From Gemmiger formicilis (lineage in GTDB: Bacteria; Bacillota; Clostridia; Oscillospirales; Ruminococcaceae), in the NCBI RefSeq assembly GCF_018784445.1, contig NZ_WQOH01000004.1, positions 491,848 through 555,847 of the forward strand: a stretch of 64,000 nucleotides of DNA. The letters run 5' to 3'. Below the pieces are notes generated by a model, which had not been told where the DNA came from, searched no databases, and saw only the letters and a list, made by a program, of their open reading frames with translations. Both the position numbers and the translations under genes were made by a program. Shown piece by piece: positions 25,334 through 35,128 of this stretch (position 1 is the stretch's first letter; the number at the start of each line of letters is the position of its first letter).

Positions 25334-26836
25334 ATGAAATACTGCTTTTACTACGATGAGTCTGAGCATAGCAGGGTCATCAATCTCTCAACCGTTACTG
25401 GTGAGACATATTATGATGGTTTTCTGGCAGCTATTATCGGGTGGCGCAGCGATCACGAAACAGCTTTTGAACAGCGTTATCATGCTTTTGAAGAAAAATA
25501 CGCTGATAGGAAGAAAAAAGGAGAGCTGAAAAGCGGAACGATAAAGCCGAAGCAGTTAGTTCATGGATTTGCCTCTCTCAACGAAGCAAATGTAAAGCTG
25601 CTTGGAGATTTCTTCTCCATCTTTGATGAGAACAGCTATATCTATCTGTTCTGTGCAAGCAAAATCGAATACGTTATCACCCAGATTTTCAAAGGCTATC
25701 GCAATAGCGTCTTCTTTGATATGGACGCTGCACGCTACTCAATAGTCAAAGCGATAGTTACATACCGACCCACAGAGGTAATTGAAAGCCTGTATAAAAG
25801 TCCAGCGGAGTTTGTAGCTGCGTTAATGACATTCTTGACGAACCGGATTAGGCGTAACAAAGAAAACCGCGAATTGAAGGCGCAGGAAAGCACGGCATTT
25901 GAAGCCGTCCTTTATGTCCTGAATAACGTCGATGTTCCGCAGTCCCTCACTTGGGACTACCATTCGCAGTTTGTCGGGTTTGGAAATTTCCTGAGCAGCA
26001 AGGGCATTCTTGATTATTCAGTCTTGCTTGACAAGGAAGGTGAAGCAGGAGACGAAAGCAAAACTCTCATTGCCGCGAAAGAAGCCAGTTTGAAGAATTG
26101 CGAAGAGGCAGACTCGATAGACCACTTTGGAATTAGAATGGCTGATATGCTGGTAGGAATTATCGGCAAACTGATGAAATCGCTATACCATTCCTTGACA
26201 CCGACGCAGGACAGTCCCCGCATTGCGAAGACTCTTCTTAGCAAAGAATGGTTCAGACTAACCGATGGGCAGTTACAGCTATACAAGCAGCTTTATCATA
26301 TCGTGTTCGAGATCAACAATGATTGGTATAAGGTCTATGCCGGTAATTATTCAGATGACCTTGTTAGCTTTTTGGGACTGCTGGATTTCATGAATCATTT
26401 CAATTCATCTAAAGACAGCGAACAAGACTTTGATATGCAACCGGAGTATTGTAATAGCTGCATCTGCCAAAGACTTGAAACCCATTTTGAGCAGATGAAA
26501 AACAAGCTGCCTGTTGAGCCGGTGAAAGATCAAGAAAAGGATTTTTTTAGGAATCGACGCGGCGCAAAAGTTTATCACGATGTAGACAGACAACCCATTC
26601 TGGAACTCACCAAAGGAAAAAACGCCTTTGTAGTTCTTTCTGTCGGTATTGCAAAGGGCGGCATCCCATTAGTCACTGTTGAGGCATCGCCTGAAAATCT
26701 ATGTTATAGGCTGCCTGTACAGTTGAACGAATGGGCAATGACGCTGGTTTCAATGGCAAATACAGGGGAAGATTTATTTCCTGCTGAGGTAATCTTCACA
26801 AAAGCTGAAAACCGCATCTATGCGGATATTATATAG
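25334..26836 (+). CDS. DUF3800-like protein inside the restriction operon
   Basis: A 500-residue protein. The start FYYDESEHSR and the later DHFGIRMADMLVGIIGK segment (about residue 265-280) match the layout of DUF3800 proteins, a proposed RNase H-like fold in which the DES acidic group and a late Asp would be catalytic. The C-terminal 150 residues contain a small cysteine group (CNSCIC) and are not recognised. It starts 15 bases after R4 and lies 16 bases before hsdR, so it is a real member of the operon. It may be an accessory nuclease or regulator of the restriction system; this is inference. Confidence 0.6.
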   Translation: MKYCFYYDESEHSRVINLSTVTGETYYDGFLAAIIGWRSDHETAFEQRYHAFEEKYADRKKKGELKSGTIKPKQLVHGFASLNEANVKLLGDFFSIFDENSYIYLFCASKIEYVITQIFKGYRNSVFFDMDAARYSIVKAIVTYRPTEVIESLYKSPAEFVAALMTFLTNRIRRNKENRELKAQESTAFEAVLYVLNNVDVPQSLTWDYHSQFVGFGNFLSSKGILDYSVLLDKEGEAGDESKTLIAAKEASLKNCEEADSIDHFGIRMADMLVGIIGKLMKSLYHSLTPTQDSPRIAKTLLSKEWFRLTDGQLQLYKQLYHIVFEINNDWYKVYAGNYSDDLVSFLGLLDFMNHFNSSKDSEQDFDMQPEYCNSCICQRLETHFEQMKNKLPVEPVKDQEKDFFRNRRGAKVYHDVDRQPILELTKGKNAFVVLSVGIAKGGIPLVTVEASPENLCYRLPVQLNEWAMTLVSMANTGEDLFPAEVIFTKAENRIYADII

Positions 26837-26852
26837 AGGGAGTTGAGTACAA

Positions 26853-29800
26853 ATGTCGGGCTATTTTACCGAATCAAATTATGAGAATGCCGTCTTGCAG
26901 CTTCTCAATGAGGATCTTGGATATACCTATGTCTATGGACCGGACGTGGAGCGCGATTACCACTCTCCGCTTTATGAGGATGTCCTGCTGCCCTCTTTGC
27001 AGCGAATCAACAAAAACTTGCCAATGGATGCTCTGACGGAGGCAATCTATAAGCTCAAGAACTTTGAAACCGGAACGCTTTTGCAGAAGAACATGGTCTT
27101 TATGGACTACCTCCAAAACGGAGTCCCGGTAAAATACTATGACAAGGGTGAAGAACGCTCTACCCTTGTTTACCTTGTAGACTTCAAAAATCCTGCCAGT
27201 AACGAGTTCACAGTTGCGAATCAATGGACTTTCATTGAGAACTCCGAAAAAAGACCAGATGTGATTCTCTTTGTCAATGGTCTCCCACTCGTCATTGTGG
27301 AGTTGAAGTCTCCGTCCCGCGAAGAAACCGATGCTTCCGCAGCATACCGCCAGCTCCGGAACTATATGTATGAGATCCCCTCTATGTTCATTTATAATGC
27401 GGTATGTGTCATGAGCGACTTGACCACTTCAAAGGCTGGTACAATCACGTCCGGCGAAGACCGCTTTATGGAGTGGAAAACAACAGACGGCAGCTATGAG
27501 AATACGCAACACGCATCATTTGACACATTCTTTGTAGGACTGTTTGAGAAGACCCGCTTCCTTGACATCGTGAAAAACTTCATCTGCTTTAATGTGGATG
27601 GACAGAATACTTTCAAGATACTCGCCGGGTATCATCAGTATTTTGCAGTCAAAAAGGCGATTGAGTCTACAAAACACGCAACAGTGACGGACGGTAAGGG
27701 TGGCGTCTTCTGGCATACACAGGGCAGCGGAAAATCGTTGTCTATGGTCTTCTATGCTCATTATCTGCAAGAAGCGTTAGAAAGCCCCACTATCGTTGTC
27801 ATTACCGACCGTAACGATCTGGACGACCAGCTTTACGGACAATTCGCCCGCTGCAAGGACTTCCTCCGGCAAACGCCGCAGCACGCTGAGAGCCGCAAGA
27901 ATCTGAAAGAACTGCTTGCAAACAGACAGGCAAACGGCATAATCTTCACGACCATGCAGAAGTTTGAAGAAAGCAACGAAGCTCTTTCGGAACGCCGGAA
28001 CATTATCGTGATGGCTGATGAAGCGCATCGCGGGCAATATGGTCTCAATGAGAAGGTTGTGGTCAAGCAGAAGGACAACGGCGAAGTCGAGGCGAAAACC
28101 GTTATCGGCACTGCCCGCATTATAAGAGACACGCTTCCTAATGCGACCTACATTGGATTCACCGGAACACCGATCTCCACAAAAGACCGCAGTACACGAG
28201 AGGTCTTCGGTGATTACATCGACATCTATGATATGACTCAGGCAGTTGAAGATGGCGCGACCAGACCCGTCTACTACGAGAGCCGTGTGATTCACCTGAA
28301 ACTCGACGAGAACACCCTCCATCTGATCGATAATGAGTATGACATTATGGCTGACAACGCCGATCCGTATGTCATTGAAAAGAGCAAAAAGGAACTTGGT
28401 CAGATGGAAGCAATCCTCGGTGCCGACCAGACGATCAATTCCTTGGTAAATGACATTCTTGATCATTACGAGAATTACCGTGAGAATATCCTAACCGGCA
28501 AGGCGATGATCGTTGCTTATTCGCGTCCCATAGCAATGAAGATTTATAAGCGCATTCTTGAGCTACGCCCAGCGTGGACGGAAAAGATTGCAGTGGTCAT
28601 GACGCAAGGCAATAACGATCCCGAAGAATGGCGTGAGATTATCGGCAACAAAGCTCATAAGGACGATATGGCGCGGAAATTCAAAGACAATAACTCTCCG
28701 CTGAAAATCGCTATCGTCGTGGATATGTGGCTGACCGGCTTTGATGTTCCCTCCCTCGCTACGATGTATGTCTATAAGCCAATGGCTGGACACAACCTGA
28801 TGCAAGCTATCGCCCGCGTCAATCGTGTCTTCAAAGATAAAGAAGGCGGTTTGGTTGTTGATTACGTCGGTATTGCGGCTGCACTGAAACAGGCAATGAA
28901 CGACTATACTGCCAGAGACAAGAAGAACTATGGTGATACAGATGTAAGCAAGGCTGCATATCCGAAGTTCCTTGAAAAGCTCTCTATTTGCAGAGATTTG
29001 TTCCACGGATTCAGTTATGAGAAATTCATGACCGGAAGCGACCTCGACCGTGCAAAGCTTATCAGCGGCGGCGTGAACTTCATACTCGGCAAGAGTGTTG
29101 CAGAGTACGATCTTCCCGACAATGAGAAGACACAGAATGTGTTTATCAAAGAAGCGCTACTTCTCAAGCAGGCACTTTCGCTGTGCAGCAGCTTGGTAGA
29201 CGAGCAAACTCGCATGGAGGCGGCTTTCTTCGAGTCCGTAAGAACAATGACCGTGCGCTTGGTTTCAGGCGGTACCGGAAAGAAGTTTACGCTTCCGGAA
29301 GTAAATGAGCGCATTAACGAGCTATTGAAGCACAGCATCAAGAGCGAAGGCGTTATCAACCTCTTCTCCGATGTCCAGACTGAGTTTTCGTTGTTCGATC
29401 CGAAGTTCCTTGAAGAAGTGGCAAACATGAAGGAGAAGAATCTGGCAGTCGAACTTCTGAAAAAGCTGATTGCTGAACAAGTATCTGTTTATCGTCGTAC
29501 AAACATTGTCAAATCCGAGAAGTTCTCCGAAATCATTCAGAGCGCAATGAACCGCTATTTGAACGGAATGTTGACCAACGAGGAAGTCATTCAAGAATTA
29601 CTCAAGCTGGCGAAAGACATTGCCGCTGCTGCCGCCGAGGGTGAAAAACTCGGATTGACAGCGGACGAGCTTGCTTTCTATGATGCCCTCACAAAGCCGC
29701 AAGCAATCAAGGACTTTTACGAGCATGACGAGCTTATTGCTATCACGAAAGAACTGACAGATTTGCTTCGCAAAAACCAGACAATAGACTGGCAAAAGAA

Positions 29801-29942
29801 AGAGAGCGCAAGAGCTGGAATGCGCCGCCTGGTCAAAAGGTTGCTGAAAAAACACAAATATCCGCCAGAGGGTATGGATGATGCTGTCCAGACTGTCATG
29901 AGCCAGTGTGAGATGTGGACGGACAATGTAATGACCGCTTAA
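26853..29942 (+). CDS. hsdR: Type I restriction endonuclease subunit R
   Basis: A 1029-residue HsdR. The N-terminal nuclease shows RPDVILFVNGLPLVIVELKS (PD...ExK catalytic residues, about 135-152). The motor has Walker A TQGSGKS (near 290), DEAH (near 389), GFTGTP and later helicase motifs including QAIARVNRV. The C-terminal helical part contacts HsdM and HsdS. It translocates DNA with ATP and cuts at a distance from unmethylated sites. No truncation is seen, so the system looks functional. Confidence 0.95.
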   Translation: MSGYFTESNYENAVLQLLNEDLGYTYVYGPDVERDYHSPLYEDVLLPSLQRINKNLPMDALTEAIYKLKNFETGTLLQKNMVFMDYLQNGVPVKYYDKGEERSTLVYLVDFKNPASNEFTVANQWTFIENSEKRPDVILFVNGLPLVIVELKSPSREETDASAAYRQLRNYMYEIPSMFIYNAVCVMSDLTTSKAGTITSGEDRFMEWKTTDGSYENTQHASFDTFFVGLFEKTRFLDIVKNFICFNVDGQNTFKILAGYHQYFAVKKAIESTKHATVTDGKGGVFWHTQGSGKSLSMVFYAHYLQEALESPTIVVITDRNDLDDQLYGQFARCKDFLRQTPQHAESRKNLKELLANRQANGIIFTTMQKFEESNEALSERRNIIVMADEAHRGQYGLNEKVVVKQKDNGEVEAKTVIGTARIIRDTLPNATYIGFTGTPISTKDRSTREVFGDYIDIYDMTQAVEDGATRPVYYESRVIHLKLDENTLHLIDNEYDIMADNADPYVIEKSKKELGQMEAILGADQTINSLVNDILDHYENYRENILTGKAMIVAYSRPIAMKIYKRILELRPAWTEKIAVVMTQGNNDPEEWREIIGNKAHKDDMARKFKDNNSPLKIAIVVDMWLTGFDVPSLATMYVYKPMAGHNLMQAIARVNRVFKDKEGGLVVDYVGIAAALKQAMNDYTARDKKNYGDTDVSKAAYPKFLEKLSICRDLFHGFSYEKFMTGSDLDRAKLISGGVNFILGKSVAEYDLPDNEKTQNVFIKEALLLKQALSLCSSLVDEQTRMEAAFFESVRTMTVRLVSGGTGKKFTLPEVNERINELLKHSIKSEGVINLFSDVQTEFSLFDPKFLEEVANMKEKNLAVELLKKLIAEQVSVYRRTNIVKSEKFSEIIQSAMNRYLNGMLTNEEVIQELLKLAKDIAAAAAEGEKLGLTADELAFYDALTKPQAIKDFYEHDELIAITKELTDLLRKNQTIDWQKKESARAGMRRLVKRLLKKHKYPPEGMDDAVQTVMSQCEMWTDNVMTA

Positions 29943-29968
29943 CTCCCCCTACGAGAAAGGAGTAGATC

Positions 29969-31360
29969 ATGGGCAATTCAGTCATGTTGAATGGCATCGA
30001 ATATGCCGGAGAACAGATTGCCTACAAAGACAGCACCTATGAGCTTGTGTCAAAGGTCGCTTACCTGATCGGCGTCCCGCTTCGTATTTTCCAAAATGAA
30101 CACGAGCCGCCGAAGATAGAGATATACAACCGGCTTGAACAGGATAAAAATGCCCGTATCATTCGTAATCTATGTATCATCCGCACCGCCATTGAGCGCA
30201 ACTACCGGAAAATAAATGACATCATGCGAATGGAGTATCGAGGGCTGCTTTCAATGCCAGAGATCATCCCGGCTTCCAGTATGCAGCAGCTTTCAAATGA
30301 CGGAATCAACTTTATCAAAAAGTCGAGTACAAAGCTCTGCCACCACATTATCGAGATCAACCGGCTGATTTCAGACCGCATTAACAACTGCAAAAGCCTC
30401 TTTCCAATCTGGATTAACTGGGCGTACATAAAAGAGCTGTTCATCATGCCAAACGGTTTGACAGAGGACGGAACGAAAGATGCTGCGGACATCTATTACG
30501 CAAGTCTCTCCTACTACCCCTATCAAATGTATATCAACTGGGTTCCAATGGACGAGGGTAATGTCCTCTATAATGATAAAAAGTTTGCTACCCTGCTTTA
30601 TCAATGGCATTGCGACGCCTTCACGGAATACAGTAAAGTCTCCGATGCAGGGGATTTTGTAAAAAACAATATCTACGACTTCATAGATGACAGTGAGAAA
30701 ACCGTATTGGTAGTGGACTGCGAAAACTCCGATCCGTACAAGCTGTGCGCCACGCTCAAAAATCTTGATTATGAGGTCATGCAGAAAATTACGGCGATCA
30801 TTCTCTTTGATGACGTACATACTGCTACGGCGTGGCGGATTCTTGAAAACTACACCCGCATCCCCGTTGAACATATCATGATTGAGCGGATCAAGCAGAA
30901 CAAATCACTGGTGGACATCAAACTCACCGCAAGAGCCTGTCAGGAACACTACCAGAAGCAAGTGGATTCCTTCGTCATCGTCTCAAGTGATTCCGACTAC
31001 TGGGGACTGATTTCTTCCTTGCCGGACGCCAGATTTCTTGTCATGATTGAGCGGGAAAAATGCGGACCGGATATGAAGGCGGCACTTGCAGAATCCGGGA
31101 TATTCTACTGCTATCTGGATGACTTCTACTCCGGCAACAGCGAGGACATCAAGAAAAACGCACTGTTCAAGGAGATGTACCGCTGGATTGACAACTCCGT
31201 TCACCTGAATGTCAACGATATGTTTGATGCAGCTCTGCGAAACACGAGGATCGAAATGTCTCCCGCAGAGCGGCGGCAGTTCTATGAGAAGCACATCAGG
31301 CACATGACGCTGACCATCGACGAGAACGGAAACGTCAGCATTGAACTGAAACGCGGATAG
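29969..31360 (+). CDS. NYN-domain (PIN-like) nuclease candidate
   Basis: A 463-residue protein. Residues 1-235 are mainly helical and unrecognised. From residue 245 a NYN-type domain is visible: VLVVDCEN (first acidic pair), IILFDD, KSLVDIKLTARACQEHYQK and VIVSSDSDYWGLISSLPDAR, matching the conserved Asp positions of PIN/NYN ribonucleases. It begins 27 bases after hsdR and ends 29 bases before the helicase, so it may be part of the same operon. A nuclease-helicase pair beside a restriction system suggests defence or DNA processing, not proven. Confidence 0.7.
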   Translation: MGNSVMLNGIEYAGEQIAYKDSTYELVSKVAYLIGVPLRIFQNEHEPPKIEIYNRLEQDKNARIIRNLCIIRTAIERNYRKINDIMRMEYRGLLSMPEIIPASSMQQLSNDGINFIKKSSTKLCHHIIEINRLISDRINNCKSLFPIWINWAYIKELFIMPNGLTEDGTKDAADIYYASLSYYPYQMYINWVPMDEGNVLYNDKKFATLLYQWHCDAFTEYSKVSDAGDFVKNNIYDFIDDSEKTVLVVDCENSDPYKLCATLKNLDYEVMQKITAIILFDDVHTATAWRILENYTRIPVEHIMIERIKQNKSLVDIKLTARACQEHYQKQVDSFVIVSSDSDYWGLISSLPDARFLVMIEREKCGPDMKAALAESGIFYCYLDDFYSGNSEDIKKNALFKEMYRWIDNSVHLNVNDMFDAALRNTRIEMSPAERRQFYEKHIRHMTLTIDENGNVSIELKRG

Positions 31361-31389
31361 CCTTGGTTTCTATTCCGGGAGGAATGTGG

Positions 31390-33438
31390 ATGGACAACAG
31401 ATTCTATTTTGGATTCAATACATCGGAGGAACGGAAAAAGCGCAGAAAAGCAGAGCTGTACTCCATGAGTGAGCAAGTCAGCACCTTCTTTTGGGATGAA
31501 GCCCCGCAGCATGGATTGGAAATGCGTGAAGGGCAGCAGGATATGTCCTTTGAGATTGTGGACGCCCTCATAAATGATCAGCATTTTGCGATTGAAGCTG
31601 GCGTGGGCATTGGCAAGTCCTTTGGCTATCTTGTGCCGGTGCTGCTGTACAGCAAACGCATGAACAAGCCGGTTATCATCGCAACCTCGACCATTGCGCT
31701 TCAAGAACAGCTCTGGCGCGATGTCCACGCGGTAATGCCCCTTCTTGGGCTGAACAGAGATGTAATCCTCGCAAAAGGACAGACCCATTATCTCTGCAAC
31801 AAACGCGCAGATGAGTATATGTGTGACCCGAAAGCAGACCCACCGGACGCGATCAAAGAAGGAATCAAGCAAGGGTATGAGGAACGCAAGGATTTCCCGG
31901 AGGTTTTGCCGCAAGGAGTCTGGGACAAGGTAAACGTGCAGCGGTTCAGCATGAAGAATTGTGGCTCCTGTGAAAAGAAGTGCAAGTATTACAAGATCCG
32001 CGCAGCATTAAAGTTTACGGATGGAGTGGTACTGTGCAATCAGGATTTTTTAACCCAGCATCTCATGAAACTCTGGCGCGGTCAGGAAGGGCTGATTAAC
32101 GCCGCCGCTGATCTGCTTGTCGTGGATGAAGCACACAACTTGGATGATAAGGTGCGGAGTGCCACAACGGAGCGTTTCGGGCAAGGTATGCTCTTTGGAA
32201 TGATTAAGAGCGCATTCTATGAGCTGCGATCCTTTGACCAGAGCAGTGTGTCAGGTGAAAAGCGAGAGGCAGAGAGCGCAATCATCGCCTTCTATAACTG
32301 CCTGAAAGCACAAGTCCAAAAGCAGATCAACGAGGCAGAACAGGATATGCGCTACGCTGACCGCTTTTTCTTTGACCAAAACGGCAGTGCGGTTGAGCTG
32401 CTTACTGAAATGAACGCCGCCATACACAACCTTTCGTCCAGCATTCAGATTTATTCCAGCATGGATTTCAGAAACAACCGTTCCTTTGCTGCCTCTGATG
32501 ATCTGGATGCCGTCAGCGAATCCCTTTCGGAGCTTCTTGACCAGATAGACGATATGCTGATCTGGATCGAGCAGCACGGCAGCAACGCGGAACTCGTCTA
32601 TTGCCCTAAAAACACGAGGGAAATTGTGAGCCGCCTATACTTCAATGGTGATGAAAGAACCATCTTGACCTCTGCCACGCTGACGAACGCCACGAGCGGG
32701 TCTCTGGAAGAACAGTATTCTTACTTTATCAGCAATACCGGCTTTCCCGCTGGTGATCGCGGCTGCTTATCCGAGCCAAAGCCTTCCCCATATCCATACG
32801 ATGAACACGCCATGATCTACTATTGCGACGATCTCCCGCACCCGACCAGAGAACATGAAGCCTTCATTGAAAAGGGTGTGGAGCGGCTGCTTGAGATCCT
32901 GAGCATTTCCAATGGAAAGGCACTCGTGCTGTTTACGGCAAAGACCGACATGGAAGAGGTCTACTCCATTCTCAGTGAGAAAAATCTTCCGTACAAAATC
33001 TTGATGCAGCAGCCGGGATCGTCGCAGGACAAGGTGCTGAATGAGTTTAAGGAAGATACGAACTCCGTGCTTCTGGGGACGGGCGCATATTGGGAAGGCA
33101 TCAGCATTGAAGGGAAAAGCCTTTCCAATGTCATCATTTTCCGGCTTCCGTTTCCTGTCCCCGATCCAATTATCGAGTATAAGTGTTCCATTGCTAAGGA
33201 TGCTCTGATGGATGTTCGCGTTCCCGAAATGATTATCAAGCTCAAGCAGGGCATCGGACGATTGATCCGTAATTTCACAGACACAGGCATTGTCTGCATC
33301 ATCGACCGAAGACTGCGGGACGAGCCGCCGGAACGCTATCATGACATCACATGGGACTCCCTGCCCATCAAAAATCGGACAAGCAGTTTGGACGAACTTA
33401 GGAAGTTTTACGAAGGTCTGCCCTCAGCCAAGGAATGA
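31390..33438 (+). CDS. DinG/XPD-type helicase
   Basis: A 682-residue superfamily 2 helicase. Walker A is EAGVGIGKSF (near residue 70), the four cysteines between Walker A and DEAH (YLCNKR, YMCD, NCGSC...C) are in the place of the XPD iron-sulfur cluster, DEAH is near residue 245, and the C-terminal part has TGAYWEGISIEGKSL and QGIGRLIRN. ATG 31390 has GGAGG seven bases upstream. Relatives unwind DNA 5' to 3' and DNA-RNA hybrids. DinG-like helicases also occur in type IV CRISPR and other defence loci. No CRISPR array is here. Confidence 0.88.
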   Translation: MDNRFYFGFNTSEERKKRRKAELYSMSEQVSTFFWDEAPQHGLEMREGQQDMSFEIVDALINDQHFAIEAGVGIGKSFGYLVPVLLYSKRMNKPVIIATSTIALQEQLWRDVHAVMPLLGLNRDVILAKGQTHYLCNKRADEYMCDPKADPPDAIKEGIKQGYEERKDFPEVLPQGVWDKVNVQRFSMKNCGSCEKKCKYYKIRAALKFTDGVVLCNQDFLTQHLMKLWRGQEGLINAAADLLVVDEAHNLDDKVRSATTERFGQGMLFGMIKSAFYELRSFDQSSVSGEKREAESAIIAFYNCLKAQVQKQINEAEQDMRYADRFFFDQNGSAVELLTEMNAAIHNLSSSIQIYSSMDFRNNRSFAASDDLDAVSESLSELLDQIDDMLIWIEQHGSNAELVYCPKNTREIVSRLYFNGDERTILTSATLTNATSGSLEEQYSYFISNTGFPAGDRGCLSEPKPSPYPYDEHAMIYYCDDLPHPTREHEAFIEKGVERLLEILSISNGKALVLFTAKTDMEEVYSILSEKNLPYKILMQQPGSSQDKVLNEFKEDTNSVLLGTGAYWEGISIEGKSLSNVIIFRLPFPVPDPIIEYKCSIAKDALMDVRVPEMIIKLKQGIGRLIRNFTDTGIVCIIDRRLRDEPPERYHDITWDSLPIKNRTSSLDELRKFYEGLPSAKE

Positions 33439-33513
33439 TGATACAAACGGCAGTCTCTTCGGAAACATAGAGCAGCCCCCAAAAAAACGACAATCAGAAA
33501 ACGGAGGTGTATC

Positions 33514-34125
33514 ATGTTGTACAATGAAAATCTGCACGAAGAAGAACGACATCTGATCCAGCAGATTGCCGAGCAAACAGAGAGAGGTAAAATCGGCTGG
33601 GAACTGACGGAGTATAATCCGCTGTCATTTCTGAATGAGGACAAGATAGACAAAAACCCAGCAGTAATCTGTCAGTCCTTCTCCTTTGAAGCGATCATCG
33701 GCGGCTCCCGTTTCGAGCTTGATGTCATGGAGAATATTGATGTGCCGTCCGGTATGGGAGACTACACCATAACCTTGACGCGGGATGAAACCGAAAATTA
33801 TCTTAAAATTGAGGATGCACTTTCCTTTGACTGTGACCGCTATGAATGCACACCGGAGGAAGTGGCAGAGCGATTTGCGGACAGCCCCATTGTCCGCCTC
33901 TGCAACGCCATCATTCCCGCCACGCTTGGGCAGGAGGATTTAGAAGAGGTCTTCACATGGGCAAGGTTTTTCAATGAGACTGGCATTTCTGCAAAGCTGA
34001 TGAATCATCCTCTGACCAAGCTCTGTGAAAAGCTGTTCGACGAACACCGTCTGATGGACTTCCATCGCTGCGTCTTGGATGTGGACTATCGAAAGCAGCT
34101 CCTAAATGAACTGGCTCATAACTAA
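33514..34125 (+). CDS. Hypothetical protein downstream of helicase
   Basis: A 203-residue protein, not recognised. It is acidic and shows no membrane segment. The ATG follows ACGGAGGTGTATC, a good ribosome site. It is the last gene before a strong terminator, so it probably closes the operon with the NYN protein and the helicase. Confidence 0.65.
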   Translation: MLYNENLHEEERHLIQQIAEQTERGKIGWELTEYNPLSFLNEDKIDKNPAVICQSFSFEAIIGGSRFELDVMENIDVPSGMGDYTITLTRDETENYLKIEDALSFDCDRYECTPEEVAERFADSPIVRLCNAIIPATLGQEDLEEVFTWARFFNETGISAKLMNHPLTKLCEKLFDEHRLMDFHRCVLDVDYRKQLLNELAHN

Positions 34126-34135
34126 GACACGGAAA

Positions 34136-34178
34136 AACGCCCCCGACACTGTGCCAGACGCACAGTGCCGGGGGCGTT
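34136..34178. terminator. Strong bidirectional terminator
   Basis: A long stem: AACGCCCCCG plus CACTGTGC (34136-34154) pairs with GCACAGTG plus CGGGGGCGTT (34160-34178), with one A/C mismatch. On the minus strand it is followed by TTTTT, on the plus strand by a T-rich stretch. It separates the plus-strand restriction/helicase operon from the minus-strand SLOG gene. Confidence 0.85.
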
Positions 34179-34401
34179 CCCGTTTCCAGCGATTTATTTT
34201 CCTCTCGGCAAGGTACTGTTCATAAGGTGACACTTTCCGTTTTGTGAAGCCGTGAAAATCCGATGTGTTCCGTGGAGATGTTCACTGGGCAGCATACGCC
34301 GTACACGTTTCCAATAATCACCAAGTAGTGCAATGTGTATTCACTATCGGGAAATACTTCACGGTTTTCGCAACGCTTGATTCAGAAGTGGGATTTTTGC
34401 C
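34179..34401. other. Gap without recognised gene
   Basis: About 220 bases between the terminator and the SLOG gene. Frames here are short and lack ribosome sites. Related fragments occur in it (GTGAAGCCGTGAAAATCCG and CTTCACGGTTTTCGCAACG), which may be remains of a recombination or attachment site. Nothing firmer can be said. Confidence 0.3.
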
Positions 34402-34977
34402 TTATTCCCGCGTGACATCAAGGGAAACCGGATTGATAACGATGATAGATTTGCCCTTTTTGTGGGCATATCTCACGGTGTTCCCGGTACCGCTGGGGCA
34501 TCCATTCCATACTGCGAGAATATAATCGGCGTGATCTACCATGTACCGATTTCTCTTGTCCATGCAGTCCGGCGTGTACTCCCGTTGCAGCATGGTCTCC
34601 TTGTCACACTTTGCCGCGATATTATAATACCGTTCCCGTGAAGCCACAGACCATTTGATCGCTTGTGTCTCACAAGGGATTGCACTTTCCAGAGTAATGT
34701 GAGGGTATTTTGATTTCAAATCGAGTACAATTTCCGCAGCGTACATATCGACGCCAAGAGCCATGCCGGTAATAAAATGCGTGACGCCCTCGTTCTCGAT
34801 GAGTGCTACAATCTGATCCCGCATAACAGATTTCAAAGAAGTACAACGCTTATCGGATTCATCAAAGCCGAACGGAAGACTCTGCGGTCTATGACCGGTA
34901 AACGCACAAGTCTTGCCTTGAACGGATTGCTTTTCAGCTTTTTGAGCAGACTTTCTAAACTCAATAATGCGCGACAT
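34402..34977 (-). CDS. SLOG-family protein (DUF1273-like)
   Basis: A 191-residue protein with TCAFTGHRPQ (residues 22-31), FITGMALGVDMYAAEI and AVWNGCPSGTGNTVRYA, the nucleotide-binding loops of the SLOG/DUF1273 (YpsA-like) Rossmann fold. Members bind nucleotide-derived ligands; several SLOG proteins sense signals in defence, though YpsA-like ones have unclear roles. It is common in clostridial integrative elements. It is transcribed away from the XRE gene at 35129 and ends facing the terminator at 34136-34178. Confidence 0.82.
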   Translation of the reverse strand: MSRIIEFRKSAQKAEKQSVQGKTCAFTGHRPQSLPFGFDESDKRCTSLKSVMRDQIVALIENEGVTHFITGMALGVDMYAAEIVLDLKSKYPHITLESAIPCETQAIKWSVASRERYYNIAAKCDKETMLQREYTPDCMDKRNRYMVDHADYILAVWNGCPSGTGNTVRYAHKKGKSIIVINPVSLDVTRE

Positions 34978-35128
34978 GACACCCCTTCTTTCACTCTTTT
35001 GGTAGGTAACTCCATTCTATCACCCTCATCACGGACAGTCAACGCATTGTCGTTAGTAAAATCAACGACGGCGTACCGTGGATAATGACACCGCCGTTAG
35101 GTACACTAAATGCAAAGGTGGTGAGGCT

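Noticed and set aside
31390..33438. Type IV CRISPR locus because of the DinG helicase
   Set aside because: No csf genes and no array nearby; only the helicase matches.
34265..34525. 86-codon plus-strand frame
   Set aside because: Runs into the SLOG gene on the opposite strand and has no ribosome site.
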